Below, in pieces: positions 44,573 through 54,330 of a stretch of DNA of 64,000 nucleotides; the first letter of the stretch is position 1, and each line of letters begins with the position of its first letter. The DNA lies in the NCBI GenBank assembly GCA_023412275.1, contig JAEYNY010000037.1, positions 1 through 64,000 on the forward strand, given 5' to 3'. The notes beneath the pieces were generated by a model, which was given only the letters and a program-made list of their open reading frames with translations, had not been told where the DNA came from and did not search any database. The position numbers and the translations under genes were made by a program. The DNA is from Bacillota bacterium. Its GTDB lineage: Bacteria; Bacillota; Clostridia; Acetivibrionales; DSM-1351.

Positions 44573-46705
44573 ATGCAGACTAAGATGCTATTAAAAAAAC
44601 CTGACCAATCGTCCCACAGAAATCCTCTGAATGGCAGTAAAAAGAATAGTATGCCGACTACAAATAAAAAAAATGTAAGAACAACGGATTACAAGAAATT
44701 AGTTCAGATAATGAACAGTAATCCCAATGCTATATCCAGAGAAGAATTTATTTTTTTGCAATCAATAATTGGATACCGTCAGGCAATAGCCATGAGAGAG
44801 GAGGCAATACTCCGTAAAAAGCAAGGAAAGTTGGAAGGAAGTAGATTAAGTTCTGAAATTATTAAAAATTCAAATAACAATAAGCAGCCATCTTCAAATA
44901 CGGGTATGCCTAATAACTTGCGGGCAGGGCTTGAAAAGTTATCCGGAGTTGACCTTTCAGAACTAAAAGTTCATAAGAACTCTGATAAACCACAGCAAAT
45001 TGGAGCTTTGGCATATACAAAAGGGAGTGATATACATATTGCTCCGGGACAGGAAAAACATCTTCCTCATGAAGGCTGGCATGCTGTGCAGCAAGTGCAA
45101 GGGAAAGTGCAACCTACTATACAAATGAAATCGGATTTACTTGTAAGTCATGATAATGAGCTTGAAAAAGAAGCTGATATTATGGGAAGCAAGGCTAAAA
45201 AAGAGGGTTCAAAAAGTAATATATTTCAGTACCCTAAATCTCCAAAACCACAATCGGGACATAACGCTAAAGTCATTCAGGGGTTTGGATTCAATCTCGG
45301 AAAACTGGCTGGGAATATAGTAAAAAAAGTAGCTAAAGCGGGATCATCCGGCATAAAAACAGTAGGAAAAGCAGTTAACCATGCAGCCAAAGCGGGAGCA
45401 AGCGGAATAAAAGCAGTTGGAAATATAGTAAAACATGCAGCAAAAACAGGAGCAAATGGGATAAAAGCAGTTGGAAATATAGTAAAACATGCAGCAAAAA
45501 CAGGAGCAAACGGAATTAAAGCAGTAGGAAATATGGTAAAACATGCAGCGAAAGCAGGGGCGAACGGAATTAAAGCAGTAGGAAATATGGTAAAACATGC
45601 AGCGAAAACAGGGGCAAACGGAATTAAAGCAGTTGGAAATATGGTAAAACATGCAGCGAACACAGGGGCAAACGGAATTAAAGCAGTTGGAAATATAGTA
45701 AAACATGCAGCGAAACAAGGAATAAAGGGAATAAAATCTGTAGGCAGTTTAGTAAAAAAAGGTGCAAAGCTAGGGGCAAAGGGTTTAAAAACAGCACTAA
45801 ATGTTGTTAAGCAAGGGGTTAAATTAGGCGCTAAGGCAGGAACTAAAGTTATAAAGAAAGCAAAGAGTGTTGCAAAACAAGCAACGGGAGCATTCTCAAA
45901 CCTTAAAAAGAGATTTGGTAAATTAGTAGATTTTGCTAAAAAAGAAGTTTATCAAACAGCTAAAAAGAATCCCTTGGCTTTTGTAAAAGGCGTGTTAGAA
46001 ACTGGGAAATCTGGAATACAATTTGGCCGAAGCCTATATGAAAATTTTAGTAAAAATGATAATATGAAATGGAACGATAAAATAATGGATGCTGCTAAAG
46101 ATACTTCTCTATATAAGAGTTTTGTAAAGAAGACTCAAAGCGGAGAATGGCAGGAGTTATTTGACGTAGGTGGCTTTGACAGAGACAAAAATGGAGTTTA
46201 TCATGCTCAGCAGGATGCACTGCAGCAATACGGAGGTTACAATGACCTTTACGATATTGTTTTTGATGTAGCCACTGACATGGGTAGAAAGAAGTTTCCG
46301 TTTAAAGTTGGAGAAAAAGGAAATGAAAAAGAATATATTGTTTGGTTATGGAAAGGTGACTATCTGAATCTTGGGGCAGGAGCTGAAACAGGAATATACA
46401 CCGGCGGGGAACCTCATTGGTCCTCGGATGTGGATGATGCAATGCCAATGACACTATCTTTAAGGGATAAAGAGGGAAACACTATTTTCCAGTGGGATCC
46501 ACAAAAGAAAAATTGGTGGTGCACAGGGTTCAATCCAAAATATCAAAATGTAAAAGCTGCAGATCTTATTTCGGTAGGGACTATAGACTTTTCACAACAT
46601 TTGGATATGTGGGATTCTTTTTATAATCAATATAAATTTAATCGTAAAATATGGAGTTTTGATACTAGCAAACATATTGCTACATATAAGTGGGAAGGCA
46701 AATAA
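44573..46705 (+). CDS. DUF4157 (eCIS-type) metallopeptidase-like protein with repeats and DUF4474-like C-terminus
   Basis: I choose ATG 44573 (GGGAG 8 bp upstream); about 710 aa. Residues about 110-190 are a DUF4157 domain (LRAGLEKLSGVDLSELKVH, then ALAYTKGSDIHIAPGQE) with an intact zinc motif HEGWH. Residues about 257-400 are 18-residue repeats of the form GANGIKAVGNMVKHAAK, rich in Gly, Ala and Lys. The C-terminal 170 residues resemble DUF4474 (YGGYNDLYDIVFDVATDM, VWLWKGDYLNLGAGAETG). DUF4157 proteins are often effectors or accessory proteins of extracellular contractile injection systems or polymorphic toxins. No injection-machine gene is in the window. Confidence 0.83.
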   Translation: MQTKMLLKKPDQSSHRNPLNGSKKNSMPTTNKKNVRTTDYKKLVQIMNSNPNAISREEFIFLQSIIGYRQAIAMREEAILRKKQGKLEGSRLSSEIIKNSNNNKQPSSNTGMPNNLRAGLEKLSGVDLSELKVHKNSDKPQQIGALAYTKGSDIHIAPGQEKHLPHEGWHAVQQVQGKVQPTIQMKSDLLVSHDNELEKEADIMGSKAKKEGSKSNIFQYPKSPKPQSGHNAKVIQGFGFNLGKLAGNIVKKVAKAGSSGIKTVGKAVNHAAKAGASGIKAVGNIVKHAAKTGANGIKAVGNIVKHAAKTGANGIKAVGNMVKHAAKAGANGIKAVGNMVKHAAKTGANGIKAVGNMVKHAANTGANGIKAVGNIVKHAAKQGIKGIKSVGSLVKKGAKLGAKGLKTALNVVKQGVKLGAKAGTKVIKKAKSVAKQATGAFSNLKKRFGKLVDFAKKEVYQTAKKNPLAFVKGVLETGKSGIQFGRSLYENFSKNDNMKWNDKIMDAAKDTSLYKSFVKKTQSGEWQELFDVGGFDRDKNGVYHAQQDALQQYGGYNDLYDIVFDVATDMGRKKFPFKVGEKGNEKEYIVWLWKGDYLNLGAGAETGIYTGGEPHWSSDVDDAMPMTLSLRDKEGNTIFQWDPQKKNWWCTGFNPKYQNVKAADLISVGTIDFSQHLDMWDSFYNQYKFNRKIWSFDTSKHIATYKWEGK
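45341..45772 (+). repeat. Tandem 54-bp in-frame repeat, about 6 clean and 2 degenerate units
   Basis: Clean units start at 45395, 45449, 45503, 45557, 45611 and 45665, with diverged units before and after. Each codes for 18 residues. The near-identity at DNA level suggests recent expansion by unequal recombination. Confidence 0.9.
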
Positions 46706-46756
46706 TTTTATAAGTGGTTAGTATAATTATTTAATAATAACAGGGGGAGAATGGGT

Positions 46757-47266
46757 ATGAAGCTTAAAAAACTACTATTATTGACTACCATAGTCGGACT
46801 TTCTTTAGGACTGTCATCGTGCGGTTCCTTCAGCTCGAGGCTTACTAGAAATGATGAAAAAACCGCCGATGCACGTTTTAAAAATATAATTGAAGCAATA
46901 GAAAAGAGAGATAAGGAGGGACTGAAAAAAATGTTCTCTCCCAGTGCACTGAAAGAGGCAAAAGACATTGATGATGGAATTGAATACATAATGAAGTTTT
47001 ATAAAGGTAAATTAAAATCAGAGGATGGTACTGTAGTAACTTCCGATTTCAAAGAAGATGGGCAAACGGGGAGTGAATTACAATGCTACTACAAAGTAAA
47101 GACGGATGAAGAAGCATACACAGTTTTTTTTATTGATCAAATAATTGATAGCAAAAATTCTGATAACCTTGGACTCTATATGTTGCAAATTATAAAGCAA
47201 GCTGATGAAGAAAAAGAATTTGATTGGGGAGACAAAACAAGGTGTGCAGGAATTTACAGACCATAA
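46757..47266 (+). CDS. DUF5104-like lipoprotein
   Basis: About 169 aa from ATG 46757, chosen for GGGGGAG 8 bp upstream. A lipobox (GLSSC) marks it as a lipoprotein. The mature part starts with a region that binds as in DUF5104 (TADARFKNIIEAIEKRDKEGLKKMFS), an NTF2-like fold. It lies 51 bp after the DUF4157 gene in the same direction, so it could be a surface immunity or companion protein; this is inference. Confidence 0.7.
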   Translation: MKLKKLLLLTTIVGLSLGLSSCGSFSSRLTRNDEKTADARFKNIIEAIEKRDKEGLKKMFSPSALKEAKDIDDGIEYIMKFYKGKLKSEDGTVVTSDFKEDGQTGSELQCYYKVKTDEEAYTVFFIDQIIDSKNSDNLGLYMLQIIKQADEEKEFDWGDKTRCAGIYRP

Positions 47267-47292
47267 AATACTACCGTGAAAGAAGAAAATAA

Positions 47293-47382
47293 ATGAGTTA
47301 TAAAGAAAAAGTCTTTGAAATATTTGGTGGGGAAGAGTTCAATATTGACTTTTGCTATAGAATGCGTATTGGTATAAAATAA
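47293..47382 (+). pseudogene. 29-codon ORF, probably a gene remnant
   Basis: ATG 47293 to TAA 47382 (MSYKEKVFEIFGGEEF and so on). No good ribosome site and no recognised family; it looks like the surviving start of a longer gene. Confidence 0.25.
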
Positions 47383-47391
47383 TTCTTAGCG

Positions 47392-47694
47392 TTATTCTTT
47401 CCACTTAATTAATGGAACTATCAGCAAGTATAAAGCCATATATATAGTAAAACCAAAAGTAATAGCTAAGGTAACATCAGTTTTATTTCTATAATCTATA
47501 TAATTTGATGCTGTTATAATAAAGGCTACAAAGCAACACATTTCAATAATAATAGACCAATAAGGGACTGAAACAGTTTTTTTACACGATGTACAAATTG
47601 CAGTCTTTCTTGGGACAAAAAGTTTTTTCGGTTTGAGAGATAGCTTTGTTCGTAATGAAATAGTTCTTTGATTACAATGTGGACATTTAAACAT
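47392..47694 (-). CDS. Small zinc-ribbon membrane protein
   Basis: 100 aa; ATAGGAG before ATG. The N-terminus has two Cys pairs (CPHC and CTSC) forming a zinc ribbon, followed by two hydrophobic segments. Function unknown. A similar small ribbon/membrane protein, in the reverse domain order, is at 53877. Confidence 0.7.
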   Translation of the reverse strand: MFKCPHCNQRTISLRTKLSLKPKKLFVPRKTAICTSCKKTVSVPYWSIIIEMCCFVAFIITASNYIDYRNKTDVTLAITFGFTIYMALYLLIVPLIKWKE

Positions 47695-47794
47695 ATATTG
47701 CTCCTATTTGTAATAATAAGGAATTATACTATACTTATAAATATTAAGCAATTTGTAAAATAGATAATTAAATTTTAAATAAGAGGGTATTTAT

Positions 47795-48187
47795 ATGGGT
47801 GTTTTGTCCGGAAGTGTACATACCGGGTTATTCGTTGAAGATATCGTAAAGATGGTGTCGTTTTATAGAGATATACTGGGCTTTGAAACAGATTGGGATG
47901 GAGGACCATTTGCAAGCTTCAAAGTAAAAGATGGCGGGTTGTTTATGTTTGATAGAAAACAATTTGCCGCTTCTATGAATCAACCTTATTACCCACCAAA
48001 AGGATTTAATCAGACAATGGAAATTGGCATAGGCGTTCCTACTAAAGATGATGTGGATAGAGAATATACACGACTAACGGCACTTGGTGTTAAATCATTG
48101 ACAGGTGAGCCGGTTACCCAACCATGGGGACAAAGAAATTTTTGGATAGCTGACCCTGAAGGTAATTATATTGAAATTGGTTGTTAA
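47795..48187 (+). CDS. VOC (glyoxalase/bleomycin-resistance) family protein
   Basis: 130 aa. Typical pattern: FVEDIVKMVSFYRDILGF at the start and FWIADPEGNYIEIG at the end, with the second metal-ligand Glu in MEIGIG. Probably binds or detoxifies a small molecule. Close paralogue of the VOC gene at 57237 (shared YxxILxFETDWDGG). A terminator follows. Confidence 0.85.
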   Translation: MGVLSGSVHTGLFVEDIVKMVSFYRDILGFETDWDGGPFASFKVKDGGLFMFDRKQFAASMNQPYYPPKGFNQTMEIGIGVPTKDDVDREYTRLTALGVKSLTGEPVTQPWGQRNFWIADPEGNYIEIGC

Positions 48188-48208
48188 TTAGCTAAATACT
48201 ATATTAAG

Positions 48209-48248
48209 AAGGAGCTTCTTCACGTTTGTAGAAGCTTCTTGACATTTT
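48209..48248 (+). terminator. Rho-independent terminator
   Basis: 11-bp stem 48209-48219 with 48230-48240 (AGCTTCT/AGAAGCT core), followed after GACA by TTTTT. Confidence 0.6.
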
Positions 48249-48403
48249 TAGTATAATTTGATAAATTCAAACCATAAATATTATTTTTTTACATTCTGAA
48301 ATTAGATTAACATCTTTTGCAATTGTCATTTCTAAATTTTCAACAATATAAATTTAAATTTTATAGAAATTATCGGATAACCAAATATATGGAGGCGATA
48401 ATA

Positions 48404-50953
48404 ATGAAGTACTTTAAAAAGGTTTGCATTACTCTGGCTGCTTTGCTTATCAGTACCAGTTTTGCTACCGGCATAGGGACGCAATCTGCAAAAGCAGCTT
48501 CTTCAACATCTATTCCCTGCAGGCATCTTGAACGGCTGGATCGTGGAATTATAGCTATTAACCAGGGAAATGGGAAGATTTATGTGGGTTGGCGTCTTCT
48601 TGGAACAGAACCCGGTAATATTGCATTCAATCTTTACCGAAAAACCGCCGGAGGCACTGAAGTTAAACTCAATAGCTCACCCATTACATCCAGTACAAAT
48701 TATGTTGACAACGGGGTTGACACAACAAAGGATAACACGTACATAGTAAAAACTGTTTTAGACGGAATTGAGAGTAGCGAAAGTGAACAGTACACTTTGG
48801 CTGCAAGTACTCCTGTCAGACAGTATATTCCTCTAAAATTAAAAACCCTTCCCACCGGATATTATACAATGCATATAAATGTGGGAGACCTTGATGGGGA
48901 CGGAAAATATGATTATATAGTAAAGCGTATGAATGATGACAGGTCTCCCGTGCAGGTAGAGGCCTATAAATCAGACGGGACATTTCTATGGCGTATTGAT
49001 CTGGGGCCAAATATTGAAACTTATAACACAGCGATGACTTCACCTTTGGTTGTATCGGATTTAAATGGTGACGGAAAGGCAGAAGTTCTTATAAAAACCG
49101 GTGAAAGCACCAGGTTTGGTGACGGTACTTTAATCGGGGACACAAATAATGACGGAATAACTAACTATTGTAATACGTCTTTAACAAGCTACCAGGTTCT
49201 ATCAGGCCCTGAGTTTATTTCTGTAGTAGATGGAATGACTGGTAAAGAGTTGAGCAGAGCAGATTTTATTGCAAGAGGAAAAGTTACGGACTGGGGAGAT
49301 GACTATGGAAACCGTGCAAGTTTTATGTTTATGACAGTTGCATATCTGGACGGTATTCACCCCAGTGTAGTAATGTCAAGAGGCCCCGGAAATGTTATGA
49401 AAGTCGAAGCATGGGATTTCAAGGACGGAAAGCTTAGTCAGCGTTGGAAATGGGATGCCAGGAATCAGGTATTGCCTTCCGGCAAGAATTTCCCTGATTT
49501 TCATGCAATCCGTGCGGTAGATGTAGATAAGGACGGAAAAGATGAAATATCCTGGGGCGGCTCAATGCTGGATGATAATGGAACTTTGCTCTATGCCACA
49601 GAATTGACCCATGGTGATCGGTTTGTAATAGGGGATATTGATCCTGACCGGAATGGTCTTGAATGTTACGCAATACAGCAGAACAACCCGAGTCTTCTGG
49701 GTGCAGCTTTATATGATGCAGGTAATGGTACAATGATTAAAAAAATGTATATGAGTGCAGTCGGTGATGTAGGAAGAGGGGATTGCGCTGATATTGATCC
49801 TAATTACAAAGGGATGGAAAGTTGGTCTACACTTGAGAATTTATACAACTGCAAGGGAGAGGTTATCGGTTCTGAAAAATCTTTTCCATACTTAAGTATA
49901 TGGTGGGATGGGGATTTACTCAGAGAATTTTTTATAGGTACTGACTCAAATGGTTTCAATGCGGCAATCAATAAATGGAATTACACTACAAAAACCAGTA
50001 ACCGTTTATACTCTATTTATCAGGAGGGAGTCAAATCTACATATGCAGGAAGACCGCCTTTTTATGGTGACATTATGGGCGACTGGCGTGAAGAAGTTAT
50101 TCTTGAAACCACTGATAATTCGGAGCTTCGTATTTACACTACAACTATTCCCACGAACTACAGGATATATACCCTGATGCATAACCCGGCATACAGGAAT
50201 TCTGTAGATGTTAAGGGATATCTGTCTTCTGTTTACCCTGATTTTTATCTGGGCGAAGGCATGACAACGCCACCGGCTCCCAACATTTCTACAGGGGACG
50301 GAGAATTAATAAAATCACTAAGAGTAAATGATTCCAACAATGCAGCTGACTGGTACATTCAATCAAATTTGCAGGTTGGTGATACAGTTTATGGAGACAG
50401 AACATATAAATATACAAAAATTCCTCAGAGTGTTGCAGGTTCGGAATGGATAAGGACTGCATGTGACTCTAAAAGCTATTTATCTGAGGAAGCGTATTTT
50501 ACGGCAAAAAAGGATATATCGGTTTATGTTGGTTTGGATTCCAGAATGACCAGTATCCCTTCATGGCTAAACGACTGGACAAAAACAGGTGAATCCTTAA
50601 ACGATGATAACACAATTATCTTCAACCTGTACAAAAAGGATTTTCCTTCTGGTTCTGTTGTGAGGCTTGGAACTAATGGGGGATCTGCTACGTTTGTGAA
50701 TTATACGGTTATTGTTAAACCGAATACGGCACCTGCTTTTCTTTATGGTGATGTAAATGGAGACGGTATTGTGGATGTTCTGGATTATAGTACAATGCGA
50801 AGTTATCTTCTGCAGATAACAAATTCAATGCCATCTGCATATTGGCAGAAGGCCGGGGATTTAAATTCTGATGATGCTATTGACAGTATGGATTTTTTGT
50901 ATCTGAAAATGTACTTGTTAGGGACAATAAATTCACTTCCTGTTTCGCCATAA
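48404..50953 (+). CDS. PL11 rhamnogalacturonan lyase with C-terminal module and dockerin
   Basis: About 849 aa from ATG 48404, chosen for GGAGGCG upstream and the signal peptide that follows (ends near QSAKAAS). The catalytic region is polysaccharide lyase family 11: RHLERLDRGI at the start, repeated calcium-binding GDLDGDGK/SDLNGDGKAE blades of the eight-bladed propeller, GDDYGNRASF, and DIMGDWREEVILET. A 130-residue beta-rich module, possibly carbohydrate-binding, precedes the dockerin (GDVNGDGIVDVLDYS and DLNSDDAIDSMDFL). It cleaves the pectin backbone rhamnogalacturonan I outside the cell as part of the cellulosome. Confidence 0.92.
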   Translation: MKYFKKVCITLAALLISTSFATGIGTQSAKAASSTSIPCRHLERLDRGIIAINQGNGKIYVGWRLLGTEPGNIAFNLYRKTAGGTEVKLNSSPITSSTNYVDNGVDTTKDNTYIVKTVLDGIESSESEQYTLAASTPVRQYIPLKLKTLPTGYYTMHINVGDLDGDGKYDYIVKRMNDDRSPVQVEAYKSDGTFLWRIDLGPNIETYNTAMTSPLVVSDLNGDGKAEVLIKTGESTRFGDGTLIGDTNNDGITNYCNTSLTSYQVLSGPEFISVVDGMTGKELSRADFIARGKVTDWGDDYGNRASFMFMTVAYLDGIHPSVVMSRGPGNVMKVEAWDFKDGKLSQRWKWDARNQVLPSGKNFPDFHAIRAVDVDKDGKDEISWGGSMLDDNGTLLYATELTHGDRFVIGDIDPDRNGLECYAIQQNNPSLLGAALYDAGNGTMIKKMYMSAVGDVGRGDCADIDPNYKGMESWSTLENLYNCKGEVIGSEKSFPYLSIWWDGDLLREFFIGTDSNGFNAAINKWNYTTKTSNRLYSIYQEGVKSTYAGRPPFYGDIMGDWREEVILETTDNSELRIYTTTIPTNYRIYTLMHNPAYRNSVDVKGYLSSVYPDFYLGEGMTTPPAPNISTGDGELIKSLRVNDSNNAADWYIQSNLQVGDTVYGDRTYKYTKIPQSVAGSEWIRTACDSKSYLSEEAYFTAKKDISVYVGLDSRMTSIPSWLNDWTKTGESLNDDNTIIFNLYKKDFPSGSVVRLGTNGGSATFVNYTVIVKPNTAPAFLYGDVNGDGIVDVLDYSTMRSYLLQITNSMPSAYWQKAGDLNSDDAIDSMDFLYLKMYLLGTINSLPVSP

Positions 50954-50985
50954 GTTAGAATAAAATACATAAGAGTATATCAAAG

Positions 50986-51026
50986 AGAAGGGATTGGGGG
51001 TGAAAAGGCTGCCAACCCCTTCTTTT
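50986..51026 (+). terminator. Rho-independent terminator
   Basis: Twelve-bp stem (50986-50997 with 51012-51023, one mismatch) of the form AGAAGGG...CCCTTCT, then TTTT. Separates the PL11 and GH5 genes. Confidence 0.75.
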
Positions 51027-51122
51027 GTATAAAAATTTATGATAATTTAGTACCAAAAATAATATTTCTTTACAAATAATTTAAGAGTATAAATATATTA
51101 ATAAAAAAAAGGAGGTATTATT

Positions 51123-52541
51123 ATGTTTAAATCCAAATCGTTAAAATTATTATTTCTGGCTGCGGTTGTTACCTTTACAACTGTATTTTCCTGGATGGGT
51201 GCAGGAGCATCAGCTGAGTCTGTGACAAATGATTTTAATCAATTGAACCAATCTCAAATTGTTTCTGAAATGGGCGCAGGATGGAACTTGGGAAATCAGT
51301 TGGAGGCCTCTATTGACGGTATGCCTGGGGAAGAAGCGTGGGGTAATCCTAAAGTCACACAGGCTCTTATTACGAAAATAAAGTCATTGGGCTTCAAAAC
51401 AATTCGAATTCCAATATCGTATTTGAAAAAAATAGGGGCTGCACCGAATTATACAGTTGACGCTGCGTGGCTGGCAAGAATTAAAGAAGTTGTGGATTAC
51501 GCTTTTAATGAGGGTATGTATGTAGTTATAAACATGCATGGAGACGGCTATAACACAGTTACCGGTTCATGGCTGCTTGTAAATTCCAGTGATCAGGCAA
51601 CTATTAAAGCTAAATATCAAAAAGTGTGGCAGCAGATTGCAACTACATTTGTGAATTACGATGAGCATTTAATTTTTGAGTCTATGAACGAAGAATTTGA
51701 CGGTAATTATAGCAATCCAAACCCTACATATTATGCAAACCTCAATGCATATAATCAGGTATTTGTAGACACGGTACGACAAACCGGAGGAAACAATAGT
51801 GCAAGATGGTTGCTGGTTCCGGGCTGGAATACCAATATAGATTATACAACAGGCAACTTTGGATTTGTTATGCCGACAGACACTTACAGATCCTCTACAA
51901 TTCCGTCTTCTGAAAAGAGGATAATGATATCTGTTCACTATTATTCACCTTGGGATTTCTGTGGAGAAAATTCAGGAGCAATAACACAGTGGGGAGCAAC
52001 AGCTACAGACAGTTACAGAAAATCAACATGGGGTCAGGAAGACTATATGGATCCCCAGATTAAGGCAGTGTATGATAAATTCGTAACACAAGGATACCCA
52101 TTTGTTGTGGGAGAATGGGGAGCAGTAGATAAAACAAGTGCGGATTCTACTAATAATAAATATCGTCAGATTTTTGCAAAAACAATATGTTCATATTGTA
52201 AGAAATATGGTGGAGTACCTGTAGTATGGGATAATAACTACAATCAAGCCTATGGATTTGGTTTACTTGACAGGAAAACCCTTACGGTAACTCAACAGGG
52301 AATTATTGATGCAATAATGAGCGGAATGGGCACAGATACTAACGGCTCAGGTATTTTGGGAGATGTTAATGGGGATAAGGTAATAGATGCTCTGGATGTT
52401 GCAATGTTTAAGCTGTACCTTCTGGGAAAGGTAACTGTGACCCCAGAGGCATTGAAGATGATGGATTTCAATAATGATAACAGTGTGGATGCCATTGACT
52501 TCGCTTTGTTTAAAAAAATGATATTAGGTCCGATTTATTGA
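51123..52541 (+). CDS. GH5 endoglucanase-like enzyme with type I dockerin
   Basis: 472 aa, with AGGAGG before ATG and a signal peptide ending near GASAES. The catalytic domain is glycoside hydrolase family 5: GWNLGNQLE, the acid/base in SMNEEFDG, and the nucleophile in VVGEWGAVD. The dockerin is at the end (GDVNGDKVIDALDVAMFK and DFNNDNSVDAIDFALFK). Probably a cellulosomal endo-beta-1,4-glucanase. It has its own transcript between two terminators. Confidence 0.93.
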   Translation: MFKSKSLKLLFLAAVVTFTTVFSWMGAGASAESVTNDFNQLNQSQIVSEMGAGWNLGNQLEASIDGMPGEEAWGNPKVTQALITKIKSLGFKTIRIPISYLKKIGAAPNYTVDAAWLARIKEVVDYAFNEGMYVVINMHGDGYNTVTGSWLLVNSSDQATIKAKYQKVWQQIATTFVNYDEHLIFESMNEEFDGNYSNPNPTYYANLNAYNQVFVDTVRQTGGNNSARWLLVPGWNTNIDYTTGNFGFVMPTDTYRSSTIPSSEKRIMISVHYYSPWDFCGENSGAITQWGATATDSYRKSTWGQEDYMDPQIKAVYDKFVTQGYPFVVGEWGAVDKTSADSTNNKYRQIFAKTICSYCKKYGGVPVVWDNNYNQAYGFGLLDRKTLTVTQQGIIDAIMSGMGTDTNGSGILGDVNGDKVIDALDVAMFKLYLLGKVTVTPEALKMMDFNNDNSVDAIDFALFKKMILGPIY

Positions 52542-52687
52542 GGAACGTTTCAACACGAAAATCTAACAAGACGCTATAGAAGAGCCGAAACTTTAGAGAG
52601 AATTTTTTTGATAAAAAACTTAAGAAAATGGATTATTAATTCCTTAAATAAAAAGAGAAATAGAATCAATTTAATCTTACTGTTAGG

Positions 52688-52709
52688 GAGCGGCTTCGGT
52701 CGCTCTTTT
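52688..52709 (+). terminator. Rho-independent terminator with TTCG loop
   Basis: Seven-bp stem GAGCGGC (52688-52694) with GTCGCTC (52699-52705), stable TTCG tetraloop, then TTTT. Confidence 0.85.
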
Positions 52710-52832
52710 ATAGTTAAAGAGGGCAGAACAGCAATCATTATACATTAATTCTTTATGAATCAAAACCACCTTGTTAGAACACAATAATGTAAAAATAATT
52801 GCATTAATAAATCTCCTGAAGGAAGGATTAGT

Positions 52833-53828
52833 GTGGATACAAATAAAGAATTTAAGAAAGTAGGAACTCATAGCGGCAAATTTCATGCTGATGAAGTAAT
52901 GGCAACGGCCATACTAACACAGGTATTTGAAATTGAGCTGACAAGAACCAGAGACCCCGAGATACTCGAAAAACAGGATTTAATATATGATATAGGTAAT
53001 GGCGAGTTTGACCATCATCAATTGGAAAAAGAGTACCGTGACAATGGTACTCCATATGCTGCTTGTGGACTGATCTGGAGGAAGTTCGGAAGGGAAGCAA
53101 TATTATCAAATCATCCAGAAGTATCAGAAAATGAAGTTGAAATTATTTACAAGTATGTAGATGCGGTACTGATAGAGGGAATTGATGCAGCTGATAATGG
53201 TATCAGAACAACTGAGAACATCATTCCTACTATGTGCATATCCTCCATAATTGGTGGCTATAACCCTACATGGGATTCGCCGGAGTCAGTAGATGCTGCC
53301 TTTAGCGATGCAGTAGGTTTTGCGGAAGATATACTGGAGAATTTAATAGATCAAAAGGTTTCAACACTTAAAGCGAGAACTTTTGTAATAGAAGCATACA
53401 ATAATCGTAAACGGCCGGAACTGCTAATATTAGATAATTCTTTTCCATGGGAACGTACACTAAAAGAGATTGATATAAATAAAGAAGTTTTGTTTGTAAT
53501 TTATCCCAAGGAAGAAGGCTTCTATATACAAACAGTTCGAGAGTACGGTGAGGTGCGAAGAGACAGAAAGAGCCTTCCTGAGGAATGGGCTGGGAAAAGG
53601 GAAGAGGAACTGAGCCGTATTATAGGTATAAAAGATGCGGTATTTTGCCATTCATCAAGATTTATAGCCAAAGCCGGTTCATTTGAAAGTATATTGAAAA
53701 TGGCTGATATTGCTATTTCAAACCCTGAACCCATAAGGGAAAATAGAAAAGCTGATAGAAATGCCTTTGATATTTTACGATTAATTTTACAAAATAAATT
53801 AGTTATAAAAATAAGAAGAAAGAGATGA
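52833..53828 (+). CDS. MYG1-family DHH-like metal-dependent hydrolase
   Basis: 331 aa starting at GTG 52833 (GGAAGG about 5 bp upstream). Family marks: GTHSGKFHADEVMATAIL at the start, RDPEIL, IYDIGNGEFDHHQ and YAACGLIWRKFG; the His and Asp residues form the DHH-type metal site. Eukaryotic MYG1 is a 3'-5' RNA exonuclease; the bacterial role is not settled. Monocistronic. Confidence 0.9.
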   Translation: MDTNKEFKKVGTHSGKFHADEVMATAILTQVFEIELTRTRDPEILEKQDLIYDIGNGEFDHHQLEKEYRDNGTPYAACGLIWRKFGREAILSNHPEVSENEVEIIYKYVDAVLIEGIDAADNGIRTTENIIPTMCISSIIGGYNPTWDSPESVDAAFSDAVGFAEDILENLIDQKVSTLKARTFVIEAYNNRKRPELLILDNSFPWERTLKEIDINKEVLFVIYPKEEGFYIQTVREYGEVRRDRKSLPEEWAGKREEELSRIIGIKDAVFCHSSRFIAKAGSFESILKMADIAISNPEPIRENRKADRNAFDILRLILQNKLVIKIRRKR

Positions 53829-53839
53829 AAAGAGTGGAA

Positions 53840-53861
53840 GCCGGCGTCTTTCGGCGCTGGC
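53840..53861. other. GC-rich hairpin after the MYG1 gene
   Basis: Eight-bp stem 53840-53847 with 53854-53861 (two G-T pairs). The T tract is weak, so it may be an inefficient terminator or an mRNA-end stabiliser. Confidence 0.4.
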
Positions 53862-53876
53862 AAGTTTATTAAAAAG

Positions 53877-54146
53877 CTATTTACTCATTTGGTGGACTTT
53901 GTTGATTTTTACTGCTTCGAAAATAGTTTCTTCTGAACAAGTTGGACATTTAAGTCTTAGTTCATAAAGAATGGCAGTTTTAATATTACCAGCAGTTTTT
54001 ATATATTCAGAATCACAAATGCTTTTACAATTTGTACAGCGTAAAATATAGTTTTTTGTTAATAAAGAGTTCCATCTAAATATCAGTAGAAGAGAAATTA
54101 TACTTCCTAAAAGTATAATTGATCCAAATATTATTATAAAATTCAT
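53877..54146 (-). CDS. Small membrane protein with zinc ribbon
   Basis: 89 aa; AAGGAG before ATG. An N-terminal hydrophobic segment (FIIIFGSIILLGSIISLLL) is followed by two Cys pairs (CTNC and CPTC). Unknown function; converges with the MYG1 gene. Confidence 0.65.
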   Translation of the reverse strand: MNFIIIFGSIILLGSIISLLLIFRWNSLLTKNYILRCTNCKSICDSEYIKTAGNIKTAILYELRLKCPTCSEETIFEAVKINKVHQMSK

Positions 54147-54264
54147 AGCGAACTCCTTTTGCTAAACTTTACTCCTTTAATTATTACACAGTGTTTACCA
54201 ATAATTCAATAGTTTGTAATGAGAAAAAAAGAATTATAGTATATTATTTTTCATATTTTGAAAC

Positions 54265-54293
54265 TTGACACAAAAGTATTCCAGATGTAGCAT
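54265..54293 (+). promoter_or_regulatory. Repeated promoter element, copy A
   Basis: TTGACA (54265-54270), a 17-bp spacer ending TTCCAGATG, TAGCAT (54288-54293), then TATCTGTAATAAA. The same element recurs at 61235 and 62426 and as a remnant at 55566. Confidence 0.65.
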
Positions 54294-54330
54294 TATCTGT
54301 AATAAACCGCTTTTAATCAGCATTGTTTAA

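Noticed and set aside
45277..45718. Long antisense reading frames across the repeat region
   Set aside because: They are mirror images of the in-frame repeat, have no ribosome site and give Phe/Ala/Pro-rich nonsense.
45341..45772. Regular 54-bp repeats, possible CRISPR array
   Set aside because: The units are contiguous, without spacers, and code in frame for an 18-residue protein repeat.
53840..53861. GC-rich hairpin as a strong terminator
   Set aside because: No proper T tract follows on either strand, so it is listed only as a hairpin.
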